Assembly: GCA_039619475.1 (NCBI GenBank) | Contig: CM077115.1 | Location: 510,156,815 to 510,220,814 of the forward strand | DNA length: 64,000 bases | Source of the DNA: Icerya purchasi | Taxonomy: Eukaryota; Arthropoda; Insecta; Hemiptera; Monophlebidae | Reading direction: 5' to 3' | Shown here: positions 35,036 to 46,059 of the stretch, one piece after another | Numbering within the stretch: position 1 is the stretch's first letter | Layout: each line of letters begins with the position of its first letter | Translations under genes and position numbers: made by a program | The notes under the pieces: model-generated | What the model saw: only the letters and a program-made list of their open reading frames with translations | What the model was told of the DNA's origin: nothing | Databases searched by the model: none

Positions 35036-36687
35036 CAATAATATCCGGGCACCAGTATGTACCCGATGAATATACACCAAAAACAAAGGGAAAAAATGCT
35101 TTACTCCTGCTCCCGAAAGAAAGAAAAAACAAAGAATCAAAAAAAAATAATAAAACACAACTTAGAGTACAAAGAATATAAAATTACGAATTGTAAGCGC
35201 CACATTAATATCCGGGCGGCACGTGTAACTAAGTGCAGTGAAACACTTATGGGTTTTCCCAGAGTGCATCAATTGAAGACACGGTACTGATAAGGGTTGT
35301 CACGGTAAGATGAGCCGTTGCATGAAAACACAAATTGTAGTTAAACAGTAAGTCTGTTGTTATACGGTAATTGTCGAAAAAGTGCGTGGCGGTGCGGTGA
35401 AATTTCGCGAAAGGGTAAAAATGCGTCAATTAGTAATTTGGAAGAATGAACAAGGTTTGTCGGAACGAAAGATTTCACAGGTACTGAATATCCCGAATTG
35501 TATGGTGCATGACGTTCTTCATCGCTTCAAAAGGGAAGATCGCATCAACTCGAAATCTTAAAAAGAGAAACCAAAAAAGCTAACAGAATACGGTATGCAC
35601 TTTATCCGGCAAGAAATAGAAAGAAACCCTAAGGTAAGTGTGCCGAAACTAACTATTGCACTGAGAGAAAGCGAGAAGGTAGAAATTCAGCCGAAACAAT
35701 ACGTCGGACCATAAAAGAGATGGGGTACTCTTCCCACATTGCACGCAGAAACCTCTGTATTAGTTCTGCAAGTGTAAAAAAAGCGGCTCGTATCGCAAAA
35801 CAATACCAATTTTATTCGGGGGAGTTCTGGACGAACGTCAATGTTACTGATGAGTCTAAATTTAACGTCTTCGGAGGTGATGGAAAACAGAAAGTATGAC
35901 GTAAGCCGGAATACTACGTATGAATTGAAAACTTCGACCGCATAAATTAAATACAGCGGAAAAAATGTAATGGTGTGAGGGTGTTTCGCGGCGTGTGGTA
36001 TTGGATCGTTAGTCATCATTAACGGTAATATGAATAGTGATCTATATGTCGACATTTTACGAAAGAATTTATCCCCAAGTGCGGAAAAATTGGGCATTCT
36101 GGAGTCATTTTACTGTATTAAGACACAATGACTCAAAACATAAAGCGTACAAAACTCGAGAGTGGATCCTCTATAATTGCTGCCCCCCACATCTGCGCTC
36201 TTCGGATTGCAATTTCATGGAGAACCTACGAAACTATCTCGATAAGAAGATTGGTGAGAAGCCGATTTTCAGCTGTAATATTAGTTTAAAAGTCGTCTAA
36301 AAGAGCAATGTCAAAAGGTTCCCTTTGATTACCTACAAAAAAAGGTTTCTTCAATGCCGCGCAGGTTAAAAGCGGTCGTGGATGCCAAAGGTCGTCGTCA
36401 TACGAAGTATTAATTTTTCCAAAGTTTAGATATTCTGTGTACTGGAAAGATTCTTTATTGTATTTTTTTGATTGCCCGAATATTAATGTGACACTTAAAA
36501 TTCGTAATTTTGTGTTCTTTACACCGTAAACTGTTTTTTTAATGTTTTCGTTTTTTTTTTTTTTTTGAGAATGTACTAAGCAGATACTTGTATTTTCATT
36601 ATGTATTTCAACAGTAACGTATTTTTTCCTTTGTTTTTTGCCCATTCATTGGGAAAACCGGTGCCTGGATATTATTGTGACTCGCTG
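35036..36687 (+). mobile_element. Tc1-like DNA transposon, 1,652 bp, with TIRs and TA target sites
   Basis: Left end CAGTGAGTTACAATAATATC continuing CGGGCACC; right end (reverse complement) CAGCGAGTCACAATAATATC continuing CAGGCACC. The TIRs agree over at least 28 bp with three differences. TA flanks both ends (35034-35035 and 36688-36689). The length is the classic Tc1 length, in the same orientation as the host gene. Confidence 0.85.
35310..36412 (+). pseudogene. Tc1-family transposase, degraded
   Basis: Pieces in order: RQLVIWKNEQGLSERKISQV (paired-type HTH region), then NIPNCMVHDVLHRFK; VTDESKFNVFGGDGKQKV near 35848 (first catalytic block, DESKFN); GIGSLVIINGNMNSDLYVDI then LRKNLSPSAEKLGILESFY; REWILYNC; and VSSMPRRLKAVVDAKGRRHT ending KY at about 36412. 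This matches Tc1 transposases along nearly the whole length but with several stops and frameshifts, and the second and third catalytic blocks are eroded. Confidence 0.8.
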
Positions 36688-37179
36688 TACATTTCCTCAC
36701 TTTAGTATTATCAATAAGTTCGTATTTTTATAAGGTTTCTTCACTTTGCAAAAATAGAGTCCGAATGACACATTTTCACGATATCATGTTAATAAGTGAT
36801 CGTCAATAGTTAGTTTATGCACGGGGAATTTCCTGTAACAACGGACCGAATATACATTCACAGCAACGCGCGTACACATTGCAAGTGTATCCGGAGAACT
36901 CCTGAAGAGGGAAATTGTTACGTTCCTTTTCCCGAAGTTTTTTGTTCCTTTCATACTGATCTTTTTTGTTTCTTTCGCAAATAGTATTTTCGTGGTGGAG
37001 ATAACCTAATACGAACGTTAAGAGGAAAATACAATTAGACGGTTCGAAAAATTGACTTTTTTTCTTCTTAAAATATAAAAAATTGCCCGTAGAAACACGC
37101 TCCTGCAAAGTTTCATTTTAAAATTCATCTTATTTTGTTTTTCGTTGTTTTTTTCGAAGACGCCTAGTAAGTATTATTT

Positions 37180-37725
37180 ATCGGCAGTAAAAACTTCGAA
37201 CGCGTTTTTCTCGAAACATCGTTTTTAAAATTGACAGGAATGATAGCAAAAAAACTAATCAGCCGACGTGGCTGAGGATATTTTCTTAGTGCTATTAGCA
37301 TCTATCTAAACCTAAATAATTTTGAATTTTAGTAATAAAACTTTGATATTTATTGTAAAAATGAACGAAAAACTTTAGAAAGTAATGATTTTTTTTTCAA
37401 AACACTGCCAATTATAGAAATTTTAGAGATTTAGCGACAAATTTTAAATTTAATTAACATTCCTTTTTTTTTTTTTTTTTTTTGCTAGACTGTTTCGGAT
37501 CAAAATTACGGCGTCCAGAATTCCCGCAAATTATTTGCAACATTTTCTTTGCGCTAACGTACAGTTTACATTTTGTTTAAAAAAAAAAAAAAAAATGTTT
37601 TGTAGAGTGTGTTAATAAATCTAGAAAGTTTCATTATGATTGAATAAAAACTTCCTTATAACAAAAAAAATGCTAAAAAATACGTTTTTTTTTTTTTTTT
37701 TTGAGCGCCTAATAGTATTTCCCCG
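37180..37725 (+). mobile_element. Possible second Mutator-like element 3' region
   Basis: The stretch CGCGTTTTTCTCGAAAC near 37201, followed by GATAGCAAAAAAACTAA, parallels CGCGTTTTTCGAGTTTT and GATAGCAAAAAAGCTAA in the 3' non-coding part of the Mutator-like element at 25855-25925. The general order of T-runs after it is similar, ending in GAGCGCCTAATAGTATTTCC at about 37703. No transposase is present, so this is a solo 3' end or a non-autonomous copy. Eye comparison only. Confidence 0.35.
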
Positions 37726-39087
37726 CTGTTTAAAACTGAAAATTTTCGTTACGTTCGGTTATAAAATTTTCCTATTATAAACACGTAGAAACTTTATAAT
37801 TGGCGTAATTTGTATTTTGCAAAAAGAGGTACTACACTATTTTTTTCCGTTTTTTGTTAACTTTTAAACTTTCAGTGAAAAATTGAAATATAATTTCATT
37901 ACTTCTTAATAGCGAATTTTCTGTTGTTGCATAACGCAACAGAAATTCGAATAAATTTTTTTTCTTTTGATAGGTTCAAATTTTGAATTATAATATCCGC
38001 TCTATATTTCCTAAAATATTGAATATTCATATAAACTTTTTTAAAATTTCGAAGTACAATATTCGCGTTACTAAGGCGAAGAAACGCAGTTCTTGCACTT
38101 TTTTAAACTTAAAGTTTCATTGAAAATCGAAAATTAAGCAGTGATCTTTTCATCGATATACAACATACCTAGAAAAAACTAATCTTTTTTTTTTTTTTTT
38201 TAATTTTCTGAAAACTTGTAAAGTTTTGACGCATTTTGCGAGTTTTATATTGTCCTTGGTATTCAAGAGTTTGAGAATTGTACGTTTTTTTGTGCAGCAT
38301 TTAATCCGTTATTTATGTATGCAATTTCAAATTTATGTGCTTAATTTTTTTTTTATATTTATTTTTTCCCCCGAATTATTGTATTAGCGTTCTGTGCGTT
38401 ATTTGTGTATGGGTTCCAAAAATTACAATGCAAGAAATGTCATTTAATTTTCGGTTGATGCACTCAGTACAGTGAAAATGATTAAATTCGTTATAAATTT
38501 CTTTCTTTTTTTTTTTTAATATTGAATGCAAAATTCTAAGAGCACGAAGTTTTTGAACTGATGTAAAAGTTTATTTAAGAATCAGTGTCACTCATAACTC
38601 ATAAGAATCATGCTTGTATGGCGTTGGTAAAACAAAACATTAGTCTTTTGAGATGTTTGTCTTTGGCAAGCGACTATTCGAACTGCTGGCGAGAAACTCC
38701 TTCGTTTAAAAAAAAATTTTATTATCTTTTTCGTCAAATACTAAATTTACAATGTGTAATCTTCTGTCTCTTGTTTTTAAACATGTACAACATTACTGAT
38801 TTCTTTTGGAACTTTTATAGTTTCGGATTCTTCCGTTTGACTGATTTAGATTTTAAATTAAAAACATGCAGATTGTTATTTATTCGTATTGTTTTTTTTT
38901 TTTTTTTTTTTTTAACTCCATTCCTAAGAAATTTAAACGATGCGTAAATTTGCAAAGTTATTTTTGCAACCTCATGTAATGAAACTGGAACACTTGACAT
39001 CGACATTTATGTGTAACTTAGAATTAACGCGGGTTTTGATATGCTGTAAATAAAACAGTTTTAATTTAAATATTTAATTATTTTCAG
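37726..39087. other. T-rich end of intron 2
   Basis: Many T and A homopolymers (for example 38187-38200 and 38893-38912); no coding potential. It ends in the TTTTCAG acceptor of exon 3. Confidence 0.6.
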
Positions 39088-39255
39088 AAAATTTTTGGTT
39101 ACCAGAAAAACAATCTGTATGCATGTTTTACGTGGATACTGATTTTCGCTTCATGCGGTATTTTGGGATTATTCTGTTACTGGTTCCCCAGGCTGTTATT
39201 GTACGGTACTCATATTAGATGTCCGTTGGAAATCGCTTCCAAAGTTTTGATCGAG
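39088..39255 (+). CDS. ATP13A3: P5B ATPase exon 3 (residues 57-112)
   Basis: 168 bases, phase 0 at both ends, TTTTCAG acceptor and GTGAAT donor. It reads KIFGYQKNNLYACFTWILIF and then ASCGILGLFCYWFPRLLLYG. It carries the N-terminal hydrophobic segment of P5B ATPases (a membrane-associated hairpin not present in other P-type ATPases), ending in the family-typical W-x-P turn. Confidence 0.9.
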
Positions 39256-39356
39256 GTGAATAATTTGAATTTTGAAATATTGTATCATGTATTAAAATTA
39301 TATCTTTCTTTTAAAATTTACATTTGTTTTTTAAAATAATCTTATTTTATACTCAG

Positions 39357-39436
39357 GAGAGATATAAAGATCATAGAAGTAGATATCACGTGAAAAAAGT
39401 AATTGTATTGAATTACAAATCAGTATTAGAACACGG
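39357..39436 (+). CDS. ATP13A3: P5B ATPase exon 4 (residues 113-138)
   Basis: 80 bases from after CTCAG to a GTAAGA donor, entering in phase 0 and leaving two bases of a glycine codon. It encodes ERYKDHRSRYHVKKVIVLNY ending KSVLEHG, in the N-terminal cytosolic domain where P5B proteins have a K-I-x-x-x-basic beta strand. Weakly conserved; placement rests on frame and splice phase. Confidence 0.8.
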
Positions 39437-39760
39437 GTAAGATTCCAGAATCTTGACTATTTTTCATTAATTTTATCTAATTTATTATTATTTTATTAGA
39501 TTATTTACTCGTGTAATCGTTAGAAATAGAAGTTGAGCATTCTATTTAGGAAATACGAAACGTCTACTAGACTGTTAGATTCACATTTTGTTCGATGAAA
39601 TGTGTAACTTAACATTGCACTTAAAATGTATCGGCATAGTTGTTTACGATTACGAGTCAACAATAAAGCAAATAACTAGTATAGCCTGCACTGAAGAAAA
39701 AAAATTGTATTCTAAAATCAAAAAAATACCGATGAATAACTAGTACTATATTCTAGCATC

Positions 39761-42700
39761 GTTATCGTCTGGGGATTCCACCTTGACGAGGTGGAGGGGC
39801 TTGTGTACCACGAGGACGCAAGAAGCTATGCCGACGGTAGTGTATTCTACCAGAAGGGCCTCCCAAGCCGGACAGGTTCAAGCAGAGTGGTCAGACTAAG
39901 CGAATCCCACAGGGCGCGACGGTACCTCATGTTAGAGGCGGCTTCCCGACAGCGTCGGTTCTCCATGTTAGGAGCGGCTGAAACATCACTCTGGGACTTA
40001 CAATCTCAGTTTTAATCATGAGATAGTGCAGAACATTTTCACATTTAACTACCCCAGGAGATAACCTGCAAAGGAAATCCTTCACCATCTATGGTGCATC
40101 TGAGCGTTCATTTTCTGCGGAGCTCAGACCAACATGCTTTAAGAAGAATAGGACTGTATATGATGAACAGCCGAAGAGATTGAGGACAAAGAAGAAGTAT
40201 TATTTCGGAACCCTGAACATTAACTCACTCCTTAAAGTTGGAAAATTAAAACAACTGATTACAGTAATGAAGGAACAAAAAATCGAAATTTTAGCACTGC
40301 AGGAGACCAGATATAAAGATGAAAATATATAATAGAAACAGAAGGTTATCGAATCATTAAAGGCAAAAACCGAGTGAACCCTACCAGATATGGAATACCA
40401 CACCTGGGAACAGCTTTCCTAGTGAGCAATATGGTGCTAGACTCGGTGTCTGATTTTCAGTCGCCGAACGAACGCATATCAGCACTAACTCTACATTGCG
40501 CAAATAAAGTATATACTTTAATAAATTGCCACGCGCCTATAAATGACGACAATAGGAAAAATCCAGAAAAAATCGAGAAATTCTGGGAAACGCTAGAAGA
40601 TGTAATCGCAAAGATTCCTGAGAAGAATATCAAGATCCTGCTTGGTGATTTTAATGCGCAAATAGGTCCAGAGAAGAAATATAAGAAAATAGTGGGGGAG
40701 TACCCAGCTCATAAAAGGACGAACAGGAATGGCGAGCGCTTAATAAATTTATGCGAAGGATTCAATATGAAGATAATGTCCACGGCATTCAAAAAACTAC
40801 CGAGAAAACAAAAAACCTGGAAGTCTCCAAATAACAACCTGGGTGAGTTTCAAATAGATCATGTAGCCATCTCGCATAAAAATCAAAAAGAAATTATGAA
40901 CGTCAAGGTCAAGAAAGGAGCCAACATAGACTCTGATCACTAACTATCAACAATAAAATTGAGATTTATCCCCCAACTGAGAAATCACAGGAGAAAACAT
41001 AATATTCCACGCATAGATATCGAAACGTTGAAATTGAAAAAAAAAAAAAACGGAATTTCAAAAACAGTTAAGATCGCCTCAGAGGAATGGGACGAAATTA
41101 AAGAACAACTTGTCGCCGCTGCGTTCAGCGTAGCCCTGCTAAAGAAAAACAAGAGGCATCCTTGGTGGAATGAGGAGTGCGAAGAAGCCATTCGATTGAG
41201 GAAATTAGTTTGGCAAAAATGGTATTCGTCTAAGCAGCAGGATGATTATGACAGATTTAAAACACAGAGAAAAGAGACAGCAAAAATTATAAGAACAGTG
41301 AAAAGAAACTATGAAAAAGAACGATTGGACCAAATAGAAAATGATTTTAAGAGAAACAAGCCAGATCCTTCTACAAAACCTTTAAACAGGACTTGGAGAG
41401 ATATAAGGCATCTTCCCTATGCTTTAAGGATAACACGGGCAAATTAGCGTTAAATAATAAGGAAAATTGCGAGATAATGGCAGATTATTTTAACAAACTT
41501 TTAAATTGTAAAGAACCAGAAACAAGATTCGAGCACGGTAACCAGGTAAGGACAAGAGAGGTTTCAAAGGCTCCTGATCTCCGCGAGATTGAGCAAATCA
41601 TTCAAGATCTTAAAAATAACAAATCGTATTGACGCAATTGTTGCAGAGATGTAGAAATTGGCAACAGGAGAAAGTGTTGAAAAATTACACAGAATAATAC
41701 TACAGATTTGGGATACAGGAAAGATATCTGAGGACTGGAAGACTGCATTAATATGCCCAATATACAAAAAATGGGAAAGAACAGATATGTTAACAACTGC
41801 AGAGGAATTTCGCTCCTGCCAGTAACGTATAAAATATTCTCGAAAGCTATCCTGAAAAGGCTTGAAGAGCAGCTGGACAACCAGTTGGGCGAGTACCAAG
41901 CTGGGTTTCGAAAGTGCAGATCGTGTGTGGAGCAGATCTTGAACCTTAAACTAATACTAAGCTACGAAAAATCAAGAGACAGAAGAATAGTAGTCACGTT
42001 AGTAGATTTTGAAAAAGCTTATGACTCGGTCGACAGAGTAGCTTTATTCAACATCCTAGAAGAGTTCGGAGTGGATACCAAATTGCGATCACTGATTATA
42101 AACTCGTTAACTGATACAAGATCAAAAATCAAATTCCGAAACGAATACTCGGAGCCATTTAACATAAGAACCGGCGTGCGACAAGGTGATGGATTATCGT
42201 CCATACTATTTAATTGCGTTTTAGAAAAGGTAATACGGAAATGGAGAAAAGCCACGGAGCAGGAAGGAATTAAGAAAGTGATGATGATTGGACGGAAGAA
42301 AAACAACCTGCAGATAGACTGCCTTGCATTTGCAGATGACCTTGCACTGGTAGCCGATAGTGTAGCAGAGGCTAAGCGTCAAGTTGAAATATTAAGTGAG
42401 ATGGCGGCAAAGGTCGGGCTGGAAATAGCTTTCGAGAAAACCAAATTCATGACGAGTGATAAAAAGGATCCCAACATAATAAAAAAAACGCATGGAAGAG
42501 TGATAAGAAGAGTGGAAGAATTTAAATACCTAGGAGAAACGATCCAAGTAAACGCTGGAGATAAAAGATCGATGCAAGAACGAATAGATAGAATAGAAAG
42601 GTCATTTCAGCTAACAAGAAGCACGTATAATAAAAAATCAATATCTAGAAATGCCAAAATAAGACACTATAACACGGTTATTAAGGCGCAGCGCCTATAC

Positions 42701-43260
42701 GCAGCTGAATGCCTGAACATGACTTCGAACAAGGAAATGCACCAGTTGGAAATTAAGGAAAGGAAAATAATCCGGAAAATATTGGGCCCCAGGAGAGACG
42801 ATGAGTACTGGAAATTAAGGAGCAATAATGAAGTATACGAAATAATAGAAAAAGTCAGTGACACATTTAGGAAAAGAAGAATCGCCTTTTATGGTCACAT
42901 CAAAAGAATGGATAATGAACGCCTTACCAAAAGAATCTTTGACTACTTCGACAACAATCCGAGAAGTAGAATACTGTGGATAGTACAAGTAAAAAGAGAT
43001 TTGGAACAGATGGGAATCAGCGAAAGTGAAATTGAAGTTAAACAGGTTTAGTCGGAAGGTTCAGACTTTTCCAGGATTCCGGAAGGACACAGTGAAGAAA
43101 ACAGGGCGAAAGTGGACAGAAGAAATGAAGAAAGCGCACTCGGAAAGAATGAAAGAATATTGGGCAAACAAACGAAAGAAAATGGGGAGGAACGAAATAT
43201 AGCCGGCGTTATTCGTGTAATATTTCAGTTGGCCAAAGTCGGAAAAAAAAAAAAGAAAGA
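39761..43260 (+). mobile_element. RTE-type LINE, nearly full length but broken
   Basis: The GC-rich 5' leader contains CCACCTTGACGAGGTGGAGG (an 8-bp inverted word around ACG) near 39779, followed by an APE-RT polyprotein and a short A-rich end at 43243-43260. The protein is of the RTE clade often mis-annotated in insects as craniofacial development protein 2 or endonuclease-reverse transcriptase. Inserted in intron 4 in the sense orientation. Target-site duplications were not resolved. Confidence 0.75.
40186..43202 (+). pseudogene. RTE endonuclease-reverse transcriptase, frameshifted
   Basis: Endonuclease: GTLNINSLLKVGKLKQLI, LALQETRY, NCHAPINDDN, LLGDFNAQIG (near 40640), QIDHVAISH, IDSDH. 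Linker: HPWWNEECEEAIRLRKL. Reverse transcriptase: NCRGISLLPVTYKIFSKAI, GEYQAGFRKCRSCVEQI, LVDFEKAYDSVDR, TGVRQGDGLSSILFN, the catalytic FADD at 42329-42340, EFKYLGETIQ. C-terminal part: KERKIIRKILGPRRDDEYW and RIAFYGHIKRMDNERLTKRI. Damage seen: frame change near 40328, TAA at 40941, frame change near 41360, frame change and TAG at about 41628-41652, frame change near 41770, and another near 43050 before the tail WTEEMKKAHSERMKEYWA. The palm domain (41753-43051) is open for 432 codons. Confidence 0.85.
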
Positions 43261-44008
43261 AAATAACGCTGAAAGTCAGAATTGCATTATTGTGCACTTT
43301 GAAAAAAATTGTATTCATTTTAGATTTGAACAACTTTATTTTTCCCTTTTAATCGAATTTTTAATTTTTTTAAACGTTTAATTTATTTTTTAAAAATTAC
43401 GAATTGTTCGCGCGTTTTTTATTTTATACCGAGCATTTAAATGTTTTTTAGTTTTAATTATCGGACTATAAAACGTAGAATAATAATTTCAGGGGAAACA
43501 ATGGGAAGAACCTTAGAATTCAACAAATATTTTCAGTGATTAATCGTTGATCAAATATAATTTTATGAAAACATTGCTCTTCTTAAACTTTATCAGTGTT
43601 AATAGCATGAGTATAGTTTATTAATAATTGCATTACTTACGGAAACGATTCAGTTGGTTTAAAATAGTTTATATTTTTAATTATTAATAATATTTCTAAT
43701 TATATATGTGTAATTTCGTGTGGGCGTATGTATTTGTTTGTGCACTTTGAGTGCCGTTTCGCCAACTCATTACAAAACACTGAAATTGTACGGGTACATT
43801 GATAAATTGTCAGCTTTTTATCTGCTTGCAATTGACTACAGTGCACAGTTCTTGAACAGTATTCCGAGTTTGTTTCTTACGAAATGCAGAAAAGTTATTT
43901 ACAGATATCAGATGATTTACATTTCCATGTTGTTCGTAGAAAATTAGCGATATGTTTTCTCGTCTACTCTATGATTATTACAGAAAAAGTAATATTTATT
44001 TATTAGAT

Positions 44009-44034
44009 AAAAAAAAAAAAAAAAAAAAAAAAAA
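44009..44034. repeat. A26 homopolymer
   Basis: Uninterrupted run of 26 A on the plus strand. It may be the tail of an eroded retroelement, but no body is recognisable upstream. Confidence 0.9.
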
Positions 44035-44468
44035 GTGCTGTGAATATCATATAAATGTGAAATAGCGCACACTTATAATCTAATATCTATGCTATATTTC
44101 CAGATGTACATTTAATTTTAAAAATTTTAATTGATTCTAATGTTACGTAAATAATGCGAGTTAGACTCGGTTTACTTTGAAAAATCGCCAGTTTTTTATC
44201 TAATTTCTATTTTAGATCTTCAGTTGTTTTTTTTTTTCATTCGTTTAAATATCGTGACATCGAAATACAATATAGAGTCTTGGTTACGCTGGAATAATTT
44301 ACTATAATGAACTAAACTGAATATTGGATGTATTATGAAAATATAGTTTATATACATATATTATTTCAACCCAAAGGAAAGTAAATTGATGGTAAATACG
44401 CCTAATGCATTATATACATCATAATAACTTTCATATATTTATTTAATTTATATATTTAAATGTCCTAG

Positions 44469-44566
44469 GGATGAAATCAACGGTTGGGATTATCAAGATT
44501 TAGCTCAGTTGAAAAATACCGAGAAAGCTAAATTTAGCGTTCATATGGCCGGCGGTGTTTTTAGAA
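44469..44566 (+). CDS. ATP13A3: P5B ATPase exon 5 (residues 139-171)
   Basis: 98 bases between CCTAG and GTACGT. The first base completes glycine GGG; the last base starts a lysine codon. It encodes DEINGWDYQDLAQLKNTEKA then KFSVHMAGGVFR, in the variable N-terminal region between the first membrane segment and M1. Phase continuity with exons 4 and 6 supports it. Confidence 0.8.
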
Positions 44567-44910
44567 GTACGTTATTGTTTACTGCATTATTCAAAATATA
44601 ATTATCTTTTCTTTACTATTATGCAAGAATACTAGTATGGAATTGTTCGATGTATAACGAAAATAAACTTTATTGTGTTTATCCTTGGTGCATAGCGTAA
44701 CTTTTTTTTTTTTTTTTTTTTGCCTTTTGGTATTATAATAATTTGATATTATTGTACATACGGTGAACTGACGATATCTTTTCTAGTAGTTATAATTATT
44801 AAATATGTTACAAGATAAAATTAACCAATTTCGGTTAAAGATTTTTTTTTTTGTTTTTATCAGAATAATTTTTAAAACTTTTCATTTTTCTTATTATGTT
44901 TACTTTTAAG

Positions 44911-45067
44911 AAACGGACACAATTCGTTTTTTCAATTGTCGAAAGATCCGTTTTATATGGGATGAGAGCCAGAACCAATTCTGTAAGTTAACCGGATTGG
45001 ATAATGAAATTCCCGTATCTTATTTTCATCAGCAGTCGGGTTTGTCGTCTTTGGAGCAGTATGTCAG
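44911..45067 (+). CDS. ATP13A3: P5B ATPase exon 6 (residues 172-223)
   Basis: 157 bases between TTTTAAG and GTATGT. It reads TDTIRFFNCRKIRFIWDESQ, then NQFCKLTGLDNEIPVSYF and HQQSGLSSLEQYVR. The IR(F/Y)F...K(I/Y)(R/F)F-W pattern and the LTGLD stretch correspond to the P5B region just upstream of M1 (in vertebrate ATP13A3: IRYF, KYFW, LKGLDEG, HSAGLT). Strong family match. Confidence 0.92.
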
Positions 45068-45801
45068 GTATGTTTTACACGTGTCAACATTTTGTTGCGT
45101 TGGACTTTCATTTTGGAATTTATTGGAAATAAAAGCGTTTAGTTACGAGCTTTAATATTCTGGCAAATGGTAGTTATATAATTCCCCTGTGCGACGGAAA
45201 CTTTTTCTAATACTAGCGAAATACTCATTATTTACCTTATAGTGTATACGTGTTTTCTGCAATTTAATAACGGTTTACATTTTGAAAATTTAATAGAATT
45301 TGAATTAATTATTTCCGTAAATGTATATAAACTATTTTTAATTCATTACGCGAAATTATTAGGTATATTTTAATTGTCTTTGTCTTCTTTGTATATATAT
45401 ATATATTTGTTTTTTCACGGCGCCAGTATTTTCTTTATGCTTTTTATCCTTATCTCCGTAAGTGTATGAAATCGTTAGAGTTCATTTGTTTCCTTTTTTG
45501 TTGAATACGTTATTTACGAATGGCGGAAAACTATGAAATAGATTTTAATGTGAATTTTATTGTTGCGTAATTTACGTCCCGGCTAATGCCGATGGTGACT
45601 TTATTGTCTGTCAGTGCGCGTTCAGTTTCTGATTAGCAAAGCTTTTCAGCTTGGTAACTTCCCACGTCGGCTAAAAATGAAACCGCGTGGAAAGATGATA
45701 ATCGGAAAAATCGACTTGGCAATATCGCACACGTTTCGTAGGAAAGAAAAAAGGGGATGAAAAAGGCGGTTAGAGAAACCAGAGACTGAAGCCGCAATTA
45801 A

Positions 45802-46059
45802 CTACAATTTCTGGTCGATGCTGTGTACACTATCATACTGGAAAGGCAACTGTTCTTCAATCGTAAATGTTCTTATAAATTGTCTCTTACGTACGAAATA
45901 AAAATTTTGAATCATCTTAGTATTCAACTCGTCCAGTTCCAGCTTCCGTCGAGCCTCAAAGAAACATTGAGTCCGGACAAAGTTCCTTGCGTACTGTATG
46001 GAACCGGCTTGTTCAATCAGCTCTAGTACTTCTGACCCGTGTCTCCGGCCTTGTAGCAA
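45802..46059 (-). pseudogene. Possible C-terminal fragment of a polyprenyl synthetase-like protein
   Basis: An open minus-strand frame of 85 codons ends at a TAG and contains RRHGSEVLELIEQAGSIQYA, then RNFVRTQCFFEARRKLELDE and FYFVRKRQF. The layout of a helix ending VLELIEQAGSI-x-YA, then a long helix with EAR-x-x-L, then a final F-x-x-RKR resembles the C-terminal helices of trans-isoprenyl diphosphate synthases. The catalytic DDxxD part is absent. A possible AG acceptor (CTACAAG) sits just upstream near 46047. It may be the last exon of a nested gene, a retro-copied fragment or chance similarity. Confidence 0.3.

Larger units (their letters stand above)
3961..39087 (+). other. Intron 2 of the P5B ATPase gene, 35.1 kb
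   Basis: Bounded by a GTAAGT donor and a TTTTCAG acceptor, phase 0 on both sides. No further ATPase exon was found inside, and the protein alignment across the junction needs none. The intron carries most of the transposons in the window (separate entries). From 3961 to about 4715 it is plain AT-rich sequence with nothing recognisable. Confidence 0.75.
39437..44468 (+). other. Intron 4 of the ATPase gene
   Basis: GTAAGA donor, CCTAG acceptor, 5.0 kb. It contains an RTE-type LINE (39761-43260). The rest, 43261-44468, is AT-rich with an A26 run at 44009-44034 and no gene. Confidence 0.75.

Noticed and set aside
40959..41447. Considered as a separate host gene
   Set aside because: It is in frame with, and continues, the RTE endonuclease linker (HPWWNEECEEA) after a nonsense codon.
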